From Pseudomonadota bacterium (GTDB lineage Bacteria > Pseudomonadota > Alphaproteobacteria > Acetobacterales > Acetobacteraceae), in contig JAJXSZ010000164.1 in assembly GCA_021784255.1 (NCBI GenBank), positions 1 to 7,042 of the forward strand: a DNA stretch of 7,042 nt, read 5' to 3'. Below the pieces are notes generated by a model. The model was not told the origin of the DNA. It worked only from the letters and a program-made list of their open reading frames with translations, and searched no databases. Position numbers and translations under genes: made by a program. Positions 1 through 5,697 of this stretch are shown here, piece after piece (position 1 is the stretch's first letter; each line of letters opens with the position of its first letter).

Positions 1-5
1 GTGTT

Positions 6-22
6 CCTGGTCTGAAACCAGG
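6..22. other. Short perfect hairpin at the left edge of the window
   Basis: CCTGGT (6-11) and ACCAGG (17-22) form a perfect 6-bp stem around a 5-nt loop. No T-run follows on either strand inside the window, so it is not a convincing intrinsic terminator. It lies about 185 bp past the katG stop and could belong to a gene outside the window. The rest of 1-146 contains no gene I can support. Confidence 0.4.
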
Positions 23-98
23 CGGCCGGGCGGGGACTGGCACCGGCGACGGCGCAACGCGCCGCCCCGGTCGCGCGCCTGGCGGCCATACCGGACGT

Positions 99-126
99 GC
101 CCGGCGCCAGATGGGCCCGGCGCCAG
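99..126. repeat. 12-bp direct repeat downstream of katG
   Basis: The 12-mer GCCCGGCGCCAG occurs at 99-110 and again at 115-126, separated by 4 nt, giving a 16-bp period. It lies in the non-coding stretch between the window edge and the katG terminator hairpin. No function can be assigned; GC-rich intergenic DNA can produce such short repeats by replication slippage. Confidence 0.5.
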
Positions 127-146
127 TCCGACAGAGGGCCCGCTCC

Positions 147-183
147 AAACGAGAGCGGCGCCGCGGTTGCCCCGCGGCGCCGC
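147..183 (-). terminator. Probable katG transcription terminator hairpin
   Basis: Bases 155-166 and 172-183 are perfectly complementary, giving a 12-bp stem made only of G-C pairs with a 5-nt loop. Read on the minus strand the stem begins 24 nt after the katG stop codon and is followed by TCTCGTTT, a weak, interrupted T tract. The position and stem strength fit an intrinsic terminator for katG. The imperfect tail leaves open a role as a transcript-stabilising 3' hairpin instead. Confidence 0.62.
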
Positions 184-207
184 CCAGCTACGCCGATCGA
201 CCGGACG

Positions 208-2394
208 TCAGCGCAGGTCGAAGCGGTCGGCGTTCATGACCTTGGTCCAGGCCGCCACGAAGTCGCGCACGAACTTCCCGGCGTTGCCGTCGCTGGCATA
301 GACCTCCGACAGCGCCCTTAGCTGAGAGTTCGAGCCGAACACCAAGTCCACTCGGGTCGCGGTCCACTTGACCGCGCCGGTCCTGCGGTCGCTGCCCTCG
401 AAGATGTCGCCGGCCGCGGAGAGCGGCTTCCAGCTCGTCGCCATGTCGAGCACGTTGGTAAAGAAGTCGTTGGTGAGCTGGCCCGGCCGCGACGTGAAAA
501 CCCCGTGCCTGGCGCCGCCGACATTGGCGCCAAGCACCCGCAAACCGCCCACCAGCACCGTCATCTCCGGCGCCGTCAGCGTCAGCAGCGCGGCCTTGTC
601 GACCAGCATCTCCTCCGCCGCCACGCCGACATCCGCCTTGAGGTAGTTGCGGAAACCGTCGGCGACGGGCTCGAGCACCGCGAAGGAGGCAGCATCGGTC
701 TGCGCGGCGGTGGCATCCGTGCGGCCCGGCGCGAAGGGCACCGTCACCGCATGGCCCGCCGCCTGCGCCGCCTTCTCGATCGCGGCGCCGCCGCCGAGCA
801 CGATGAGATCGGCGAGCGAGACCCGCTTGCCGCCGGCCGCGCCGGCATTGAACGCCTTCTGCACGCCCTCCAGCGCCGCCAGCACCCTGGCGAGTTGCGC
901 CGGCTGGTTCACCGCCCAGTCCTTCTGCGGCGCGAGGCGGATGCGCGCACCATTAGCGCCGCCGCGCATGTCCGTGCCGCGGAAGGTGGCGGCCGCGGCC
1001 CACGCCGTCGCCACCAGTTCGGCGACGGCGAGCCCGCTCGCCAGGATCTTCGCCTTCAGCGCCGCGATGTCGGCGGCATCGACCAGCTTGTGGTCAACCG
1101 CCGGCAGCGGGTCCTGCCAGATCAGCGCCTCGGTCGGCACCTCGGGGCCGAGGTAGCGCGCGCGCGGCCCCATGTCGCGATGCGTGAGCTTGAACCAGGC
1201 GCGGGCGAAGGCGTCCGCGAACTGGTCCGGGTGCTGGTGGAACCGGCGGGAGATCTTCTCGTAGGCAGGATCCATACGCAGCGACAGATCCGTCGTCAGC
1301 ATCGCCGGCAGGCGCTTCCGGGCGGGATCGAACGGATCGGGAATGATCGCCTCGGCGCCCTTGGCGGTCCACTGGTAGGCGCCCGCCGGGCTCTTGGTCA
1401 GCTCCCACTCGTAGCCGAACAGGATGTCGAAGAAGCCGTTGCTCCACCGGGTCGGCTGCGTGGTCCAGACGACTTCGAGGCCGCTGGTGATCGCATCGCC
1501 CGCCTTGCCGCTGGCGTAGCTCGATTGCCAACCCAGCCCCATCGCCTCGATCGGGGCGGCCTCCGGCTCGCGGCCGACCAGCGCCACGTCGCCGGCACCA
1601 TGCGTCTTGCCGAAGGTATGGCCGCCGGCGATCAGCGCCACCGTCTCCTCGTCGTCCATCGCCATGCGTGCGAAGGTCTCGCGAATGTCGATCGCCGCCG
1701 CCACCGGGTCGGGCTTGCCGTTCGGGCCCTCGGGGTTGACGTAGATGAGGCCCATCTGCACGGCCCCGAGCGGGTTCTCGAGCTGGCGCTCGCCGCTGTA
1801 GCGCTGGTCGCCGAGCCAGGCCTTCTCCGAGCCCCAGTAGATGTCCTCCGGCTCCCACACATCGGCACGCCCGCCGGCAAAGCCGAACGTCTTGAAGCCC
1901 ATGGATTCGAGCGCGACATTGCCGGCCAGGATCATGAGGTCGGCCCATGAAAGGCTGTCGCCGTACTTCTTCTTGATCGGCCACAGCAGCCGGCGTGCCT
2001 TGTCGAGGTTGGCATTATCGGGCCAGGAGTTCACCGGCGCGAAACGCTGCTGCCCGCGCCCGCCGCCGCCGCGCCCGTCGGCGATGCGATAGGTGCCGGC
2101 GCTGTGCCAGGCCATGCGGACGAACAGCCCACCGTAATGCCCGTAATCCGCCGGCCACCAGTCCTGCGAGTCCGTCATCAGCGCGGTGAGGTCGCGCTTC
2201 ACCGCCTGATAGTCGAGCTTCCTGAATGCCTCGGCATATTTGAACGCCGGCCCCATCGGGTCGCTCAGCGCGGAGTTCTGCGCCAGCACCCGGAGATTGA
2301 GCTGGTTGGGCCACCAGTCGCGGCTCGACTGGCCCGCGAACGTCACCTGCGCATGAACCCCGTGTGCGAACGGGCATTTGGCGTCATCGGCCAT
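208..2394 (-). CDS. katG: Catalase-peroxidase KatG
   Basis: This is a bifunctional haem catalase-peroxidase that removes hydrogen peroxide in the cytoplasm. It has 728 residues, a normal length for the family (E. coli has 726), with the usual N-terminal haem-binding and C-terminal haem-free peroxidase-like domains. Visible residues include the N-terminal KCPF motif (6-9), the distal site R93-W96-H97 in VRMAWHS, and proximal H259 in AGGHTFGKTHG with W310 and D369. The KatG-specific cross-link partners W96, Y218 and M244 are present, with the mobile arginine R406 in HRDMGP. S304 aligns with M. tuberculosis S315, so the isoniazid-related serine is present. The start at 2394 was chosen because AAGGGGAG lies 5 nt upstream and the protein then begins MADDAKCPF. 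An in-frame ATG at 2466 would add 24 residues unlike the family and lies upstream of the predicted promoter. The gene is divergent from oxyR, so peroxide induction by OxyR is expected. No key residue is missing. Confidence 0.97.
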   Translation of the reverse strand: MADDAKCPFAHGVHAQVTFAGQSSRDWWPNQLNLRVLAQNSALSDPMGPAFKYAEAFRKLDYQAVKRDLTALMTDSQDWWPADYGHYGGLFVRMAWHSAGTYRIADGRGGGGRGQQRFAPVNSWPDNANLDKARRLLWPIKKKYGDSLSWADLMILAGNVALESMGFKTFGFAGGRADVWEPEDIYWGSEKAWLGDQRYSGERQLENPLGAVQMGLIYVNPEGPNGKPDPVAAAIDIRETFARMAMDDEETVALIAGGHTFGKTHGAGDVALVGREPEAAPIEAMGLGWQSSYASGKAGDAITSGLEVVWTTQPTRWSNGFFDILFGYEWELTKSPAGAYQWTAKGAEAIIPDPFDPARKRLPAMLTTDLSLRMDPAYEKISRRFHQHPDQFADAFARAWFKLTHRDMGPRARYLGPEVPTEALIWQDPLPAVDHKLVDAADIAALKAKILASGLAVAELVATAWAAAATFRGTDMRGGANGARIRLAPQKDWAVNQPAQLARVLAALEGVQKAFNAGAAGGKRVSLADLIVLGGGAAIEKAAQAAGHAVTVPFAPGRTDATAAQTDAASFAVLEPVADGFRNYLKADVGVAAEEMLVDKAALLTLTAPEMTVLVGGLRVLGANVGGARHGVFTSRPGQLTNDFFTNVLDMATSWKPLSAAGDIFEGSDRRTGAVKWTATRVDLVFGSNSQLRALSEVYASDGNAGKFVRDFVAAWTKVMNADRFDLR

Positions 2395-2399
2395 GGTTG

Positions 2400-2407
2400 C
2401 TCCCCTT
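2400..2407 (-). promoter_or_regulatory. katG Shine-Dalgarno sequence
   Basis: On the minus strand AAGGGGAG ends 5 nt before the ATG at 2394. This fixes the katG start at 2394 rather than at the upstream in-frame ATG at 2466. Confidence 0.8.
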
Positions 2408-2445
2408 GATCTCTGAATGTTCCGGTCGCCCGGAGCGGTCGGGCC

Positions 2446-2474
2446 GTTGTAGCCTCGGTCATCCATCAGGTGAA
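2446..2474 (-). promoter_or_regulatory. Predicted sigma-70 promoter of katG
   Basis: On the minus strand, TTCACC (2474-2469, 4 of 6 matches to TTGACA) and TACAAC (2451-2446, 4 of 6 matches to TATAAT) are separated by exactly 17 bp. Transcription would begin near 2439 and leave a leader of about 45 nt containing the ribosome-binding site. The -35 box overlaps the left arm of the CATCAGGT/ACCTGATG inverted repeat. That is the geometry expected for an activator contacting RNA polymerase at -35. The -35 box departs from consensus, as is common at activator-dependent promoters. Confidence 0.55.
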
Positions 2475-2512
2475 TTCGCTTTTCATGATCGTTGCGATAA
2501 GATTACCTGATG
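2464..2512. promoter_or_regulatory. Candidate OxyR operator between katG and oxyR
   Basis: CATCAGGT (2464-2471) and ACCTGATG (2505-2512) form a perfect 8-bp inverted repeat whose arm centres are 41 bp apart, close to four helical turns. An OxyR tetramer is known to contact about four successive major grooves. Between the arms lies a smaller palindrome, ATCG-TTG-CGAT (2488-2498). A LysR-type T-N11-A spacing occurs at 2498/2510. The left arm overlaps the katG -35 box and the right arm includes the oxyR ATG, so one site could activate katG and repress oxyR. The match to the E. coli ATAG-type OxyR consensus is weak, so the assignment rests on symmetry, spacing and context. Confidence 0.5.
2475..2503 (+). 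promoter_or_regulatory. Candidate oxyR promoter, possibly giving a leaderless mRNA
   Basis: TAAGAT at 2498-2503 matches 4 of 6 bases of the -10 consensus and sits 6 bp before the oxyR ATG at 2510. A poor -35 (TTCGCT, 2475-2480) lies 17 bp upstream. Transcription starting at the usual distance would begin at or next to the A of the ATG. No Shine-Dalgarno is visible before the gene, which fits a leaderless transcript. The whole promoter falls inside the inverted repeat, so repression by OxyR itself is plausible. Confidence 0.35.
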
Positions 2513-3514
2513 TCACAGCCGACGCTTCGTCAGCTCCGCTACTTCGACGCCGTCGCCCGCCACAGCCATTTCGGCCGCGCCGCCGCCGCCTGCGCCATTT
2601 CCCAGCCGGCCCTGTCGATGCAGATCCAGGAGCTGGAGGCAGCGCTCGGCACTGTCCTGGTCGAACGCGGCGCGCGCCAGGTGCGCCTCACCCGGTTCGG
2701 CGAGGAAGCGGCGCGGCGCGTGCGGGCGATCCTGCGTTCGGTCGACGAGCTCGGCGACATCGCCCGCGCCTCCCACGAGCGCCTCTCCGGGCGGCTGCGC
2801 ATCGGCATGATCCCGACCATCGCGCCCTACCTGCTGCCCGCGGTCATCGCCAGCCTCAACCGCTCCCACCCCGAGCTCGACGTCCATGTGCGCGAGGCGC
2901 TCACCTCCCGCCTGATCGACGAGCTGACCGATGGCAGGCTCGACACCGCGATCGTGGCCCTGCCCGTCTCCGAACCGGCGCTGGCCGAAATCCCGCTCTT
3001 CACCGAGAATTTCCTCCTCGTGCGCCGGTCCGCGGATGCCGCGGCCCCGGTGCCGGGCCCGGAGGCGCTGCGGGAGATGAAGCTGCTGCTGCTGGAGGAA
3101 GGGCATTGCTTCCGCGACCAGGCGCTCGCCTTCTGCGACCTGCGCGGCACCCACCCGCGCGAGGTGCTGGACGCCAGCTCGCTCGCCACCCTGGTGCAGA
3201 TGGTCAGCGCCGGGCTCGGCGTCACCCTGATCCCGGAAATGGCGGTGGCGCTGGAGACCCGCGCGGGCGGCGTCTCGGTCTCGCGTTTCGCCGACCCGCA
3301 ACCGGCGCGCACCGTCGGCATGGTCTGGCGCAAGGCAAGTCCGCTGGCGGGGCCGTTCCTGCAGCTTTCGGAAGCGGTGACCGAGGCCACCCAGGGCAAC
3401 GGCCCCCAGGGCAACGGCCCCCAGGGCAACGGCCGCCAGGCGGCCGGCGCCCCAGCGACCGGTGTTCAAGCGACCGGTGTTCAAGAGATCACCGTTCAAG
3501 GGGATGGCACCTGA
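2510..3514 (+). CDS. oxyR: Hydrogen peroxide-sensing LysR-family regulator OxyR
   Basis: OxyR is a cytoplasmic transcription factor that switches on peroxide defence genes when two cysteines form a disulfide. Residues 1-60 form the winged helix-turn-helix, with the recognition region AISQPALSMQIQELEAALG at 29-47. The remainder to about 290 is the periplasmic-binding-protein-like sensor domain. The diagnostic motif GHCFRDQALAFC (198-209) carries C200 and C209, with the same 9-residue spacing as E. coli C199/C208, and IPTIAPYLLP (101-110) carries the conserved Thr. The start is fixed by an in-frame TAA at 2498-2500, by homology from residue 1, and by the lack of another Met before residue 37. 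No Shine-Dalgarno is seen. At 334 residues it is about 30 longer than usual. Residues 295-334 form a low-complexity tail of pentapeptide repeats not expected in OxyR. The gene is divergent from katG, its classical target. Confidence 0.95.
   Translation: MSQPTLRQLRYFDAVARHSHFGRAAAACAISQPALSMQIQELEAALGTVLVERGARQVRLTRFGEEAARRVRAILRSVDELGDIARASHERLSGRLRIGMIPTIAPYLLPAVIASLNRSHPELDVHVREALTSRLIDELTDGRLDTAIVALPVSEPALAEIPLFTENFLLVRRSADAAAPVPGPEALREMKLLLLEEGHCFRDQALAFCDLRGTHPREVLDASSLATLVQMVSAGLGVTLIPEMAVALETRAGGVSVSRFADPQPARTVGMVWRKASPLAGPFLQLSEAVTEATQGNGPQGNGPQGNGRQAAGAPATGVQATGVQEITVQGDGT
3392..3511 (+). repeat. Eight tandem 15-bp units encoding a pentapeptide-repeat tail of OxyR
   Basis: The last 120 bp of oxyR divide exactly into eight 15-bp units ending at the stop codon. 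They encode QGNGP, QGNGP, QGNGR, QAAGA, PATGV, QATGV, QEITV and QGDGT. Units 1 and 2 are identical and unit 3 differs from them by one base (CGC for CCC). The 15-mer GCGACCGGTGTTCAA occurs twice head to tail (3455-3469 and 3470-3484), followed by a diverged copy at 3485-3499. Gln occupies position 1 and Gly position 4 in seven of eight units. Because the unit is a multiple of three, copy-number change would lengthen or shorten the tail without breaking the frame. Confidence 0.9.
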
Positions 3515-3619
3515 GCCTTGCGGCAGCGGCCGGCCGCGCAGCCGGGGCGCCATCGAATCCAGCGCGACGTATCGCCGGCCTGCCTGACCCGCCGACGCTC
3601 GGACGTATCGGCGCTTGCT
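3515..3619. other. Convergent intergenic spacer between oxyR and the deacylase gene
   Basis: These 105 bp separate two convergent stop codons. They contain the 12-bp palindrome GCGGCCGGCCGC (3526-3537), 11 bp after the oxyR stop, which could form a GC stem but has no loop and no following T-run. They also hold a 9-bp direct repeat, GACGTATCG, at 3566-3574 and 3602-3610. Some bidirectional or Rho-dependent termination is expected here from the gene layout, but no standard intrinsic terminator is visible on either strand. Confidence 0.4.
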
Positions 3620-4639
3620 TCAGGGCGCGGGCATATCCGTGCCGAGGTGGAACAGGCAGTCCCCGCGCAGGGTGCGGCCGGGGACACGGCGCACCAGTAC
3701 CATCCCGTCGCGGGCAAAATGCTGGACGGAGGGTTCGCTGCCGGGGGTTTCCGGCGTGTGGATGCGCGCCGCCGGCTGGCCGGCCTTCACCCTGTCGCCG
3801 GGCGCGGCCAGCGGCTCGACAATGCCGCTCTCGCGCGCATGGACGAAATAGTCCTCGCCGCCGACGGCAACGTAGCGCGTCGTCCCCGGCACCGCGCGCG
3901 CGGCCGGCAGGATGCCCAGATGCGCGAGCAGGTTCACCACCCCGCGCTCGGCGATCGCGAGTCCGTCGCGGCTGAGCGTGCCGGCGCCGCCGAGTTCCGA
4001 GCCCATGGTCGGGATGCCCAGCCGCTTCGCCGCCCCGGTGAGCGTCCGGTCGGCCCCGGTGCCCTGGCCGCCCGCCGCGACATAGGCGAGCGGGGCCGCG
4101 AACGCCGCCAGCGCCGCCTTCGTCTTCGCGAACCGCGCCGCATCGTCGTCGCGCTCGATCAGCGCGCAGGGCACGTACTCGAGCGAGGAGCCGCCGGAAT
4201 GCAGGTCGCAGGCGAGATCGGCGAGCGGCGCCAGACGCTGCGTCACGTAGGCGGCGATCTGTTGCGTCGGCGTACCGTCCGCGTCACCGGGGAAGCTGCG
4301 GTTGAGGTTGCCGGCGTCGATCGGCGAGGTGCGCCGGCCGGCCATCGCGGCGGGAAAGTTCAGCATCGGCAGGATGATGACGCGCCCCTGGATCTCGCGC
4401 GGATCGAGCGAGCGGGCAAGGTTGGCAAGCGCGACCTGGCCCTCGTACTCGTCGCCATGCGTGCCGCCGGTGAACAGCGCCGTCGGTCCCGTGCCGTTGC
4501 GCACCACGGTGATCGGGATCGGGATGAACCCGTAGGCCGATTCGTGGACGGAATGATAGAGCCGCACATAGCCGTGCTGCTTGCCGTCGCGCGCGAAATC
4601 CACCTCGGCCAGCAGCCGTGTCGGCTTGGTCTCATTCAT
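3620..4639 (-). CDS. Succinylglutamate desuccinylase/aspartoacylase-family zinc deacylase, DoeB-like
   Basis: This 339-residue protein belongs to the AstE/AspA branch of M14-like metallohydrolases, which remove acyl groups from N-acylated amino acids. The zinc ligands are H61 and E64 in GGTHGDEYEG (58-67) and H147 in DLHSGG (145-150). NLNRSFPG (111-118) is the usual substrate-binding segment, and E215 in GSELGG is the likely general base. The C-terminal part (about 255-335) is the beta-rich domain typical of the family. Length and motif order resemble DoeB, the N-alpha-acetyl-diaminobutyrate deacetylase of ectoine breakdown. No other ectoine gene is in the window, so the substrate remains unassigned. 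The start at 4639 has GGGGGA upstream at a suitable spacing. It is the last gene of a run with lysC and the flavoprotein gene, 22 nt after the latter. No signal peptide is seen, so it is probably cytoplasmic. Confidence 0.85.
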   Translation of the reverse strand: MNETKPTRLLAEVDFARDGKQHGYVRLYHSVHESAYGFIPIPITVVRNGTGPTALFTGGTHGDEYEGQVALANLARSLDPREIQGRVIILPMLNFPAAMAGRRTSPIDAGNLNRSFPGDADGTPTQQIAAYVTQRLAPLADLACDLHSGGSSLEYVPCALIERDDDAARFAKTKAALAAFAAPLAYVAAGGQGTGADRTLTGAAKRLGIPTMGSELGGAGTLSRDGLAIAERGVVNLLAHLGILPAARAVPGTTRYVAVGGEDYFVHARESGIVEPLAAPGDRVKAGQPAARIHTPETPGSEPSVQHFARDGMVLVRRVPGRTLRGDCLFHLGTDMPAP

Positions 4640-4660
4640 CGCGTCCCCCGCAATTGCGCC

Positions 4661-4675
4661 GTCAGGCGGCCTGAC
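4661..4675. other. Small hairpin over the stop codon of the flavoprotein gene
   Basis: GTCAGG-CGG-CCTGAC is a perfect 6-bp stem with a 3-nt loop. It covers the stop codon (4662-4664) of the nitronate monooxygenase-like gene and lies about 22 nt before the next gene's start. No T-run follows on the minus strand, so it is unlikely to stop transcription. It could mark an RNA-processing or translational-coupling point, or be chance. Confidence 0.35.
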
Positions 4676-5690
4676 GCGCCATCAGGGCGGCCAGCGCCTG
4701 CTCCACCAGCTCCTCGATGATCGTGGCGACCGGCTGCACCTCGGCCACCATGCCGACCGACTGGCCGGCCATCACCGAACCCTCCTCGACGTCGCCCTCG
4801 ATCACCGCGCGGCGCAGCGCGCCGGCCCAGAAATGCTCGATCGAGAGCTGCGCCTCCTCGCGCGTCAGCTCGCCGGCCTGGAACCGGCGGAGCGTCACCG
4901 CCTGGTGCTCGAGGAACCGTTTCGTTCCGGCATTGGCCAGGCCGCGCACCGGGATCACCGGGAAGCGCGCGTCGAGCTGCACGCTCGGCACCGCGTCGCG
5001 CGCCGCCGCGCGCACGAAGGCCTGCTTGAAGTTCGGATGGGCGATGCTCTCCGCACTCGCGGCGAAGCGCGTGCCGAGCTGCGCGCCCGCGGCACCCATT
5101 TCGAGGTAGGAGAGGATCGCCTCGCCACGCCCGAGCCCGCCGGCGACGAAGATCGGAACCTCCTTCACGTGCGGCAGGATCTCCTGCGCCAGCACGGTGA
5201 GCGATACCGGGCCGATATGCCCGCCCGCCTCGCTGCCCTCGATCACGATCGCATCCGCGCCGCTGCGCACCAGGCGCCTGGCCAGCACCAGCGCCGGCGC
5301 GAAGCAGACAAGCTTCGCCCGCTCCTTGACCGCACGCACCGCGGGCCCGGGCGGGATGCCGCCGGCCAGCACCACATGCCCGACCCCGGCGGCCAGCGTC
5401 ACCCGGATCAGCGCGTCGAGCTCAGGGTGCATGGTGATGAGGTTGACGCCGAACGGCTTCGTGGTCAGCGCCTTGGTGGCCGCGATCTCGGCCTCCAGCA
5501 GCGCCGGCGTCATCGCGCCGCAGGCGATCACGCCGAACCCGCCGGCATTGGAGATCGCCGAGACCAGGTGGCGCTCGCTCACCCAGCTCATCGCGCCGCC
5601 CATGATGGCCACCTCGGTGCCGAGGAAGTCGGTGCCCCGGCGCCATAGCGCGGCGAGCCGCGCCCGCGCCGCCGACCTTGCGCGCGCCAT
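4662..5690 (-). CDS. Nitronate monooxygenase-family FMN protein
   Basis: This is a 342-residue TIM-barrel flavoprotein of the nitronate monooxygenase (2-nitropropane dioxygenase) family. Characterised members use FMN and oxygen to oxidise alkyl nitronates such as propionate-3-nitronate; many homologues have unknown substrates. Seen in order are the N-terminal strand with IMGGAMSWVSE (29-39) and NAGGFGVIACGAMTP (48-62), PFGVNLI (79-85), EGSEAGGHIG (151-160) with the probable catalytic H158, VAGGLGRGE (182-190) for phosphate binding, GTRFAAS (206-212), and AGQSVGM (308-314). The ATG at 5690 was chosen because GAGGA (5699-5695), overlapping the lysC stop, lies 4 nt upstream. In-frame ATGs at 5705 and 5714 would overlap lysC and add residues with no family match. 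It lies 7 nt downstream of lysC, so co-transcription and probably translational coupling are likely. The enoyl-reductase FabK has a similar fold, but the motifs favour the nitronate monooxygenase family. Confidence 0.88.
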   Translation of the reverse strand: MARARSAARARLAALWRRGTDFLGTEVAIMGGAMSWVSERHLVSAISNAGGFGVIACGAMTPALLEAEIAATKALTTKPFGVNLITMHPELDALIRVTLAAGVGHVVLAGGIPPGPAVRAVKERAKLVCFAPALVLARRLVRSGADAIVIEGSEAGGHIGPVSLTVLAQEILPHVKEVPIFVAGGLGRGEAILSYLEMGAAGAQLGTRFAASAESIAHPNFKQAFVRAAARDAVPSVQLDARFPVIPVRGLANAGTKRFLEHQAVTLRRFQAGELTREEAQLSIEHFWAGALRRAVIEGDVEEGSVMAGQSVGMVAEVQPVATIIEELVEQALAALMARQAA

Positions 5691-5697
5691 GCCGTCC

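Noticed and set aside
1..60. The hairpin at 6-22 can be drawn as a 5-bp stem with a 7-nt loop, like a tRNA anticodon arm (minus-strand anticodon would be TCA).
   Set aside because: The plus-strand reading lacks U33 and has no T-arm downstream; the minus-strand reading lacks a credible D-arm, U8 and acceptor stem in the adjacent bases, and the rest would lie outside the window.
505..1950. Long plus-strand open frame antisense to katG (481 codons).
   Set aside because: It mirrors katG in GC-rich DNA, its translation is Arg/Gly/Ala-rich low-complexity sequence with no recognisable domain, and katG on the other strand is unambiguous.
2395..2466. Upstream in-frame ATG at 2466 as the katG start.
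   Set aside because: It would lie upstream of the predicted transcription start, adds 24 residues unlike KatG N-termini, and lacks a Shine-Dalgarno, whereas the ATG at 2394 has a strong one and gives the usual KCPF N-terminus.
2470..3975. Open frame of 501 codons overlapping oxyR in another frame and running past its end.
   Set aside because: The product is Pro/Arg-rich noise typical of an off-frame read of GC-rich coding DNA, while the oxyR frame is strongly supported by family motifs.
3518..4720. Plus-strand open frame of 400 codons over the deacylase gene, and similar ones over the flavoprotein gene and lysC.
   Set aside because: All are antisense shadows of genes with clear catalytic motifs, and none has a recognisable domain or a ribosome-binding site that stands out.
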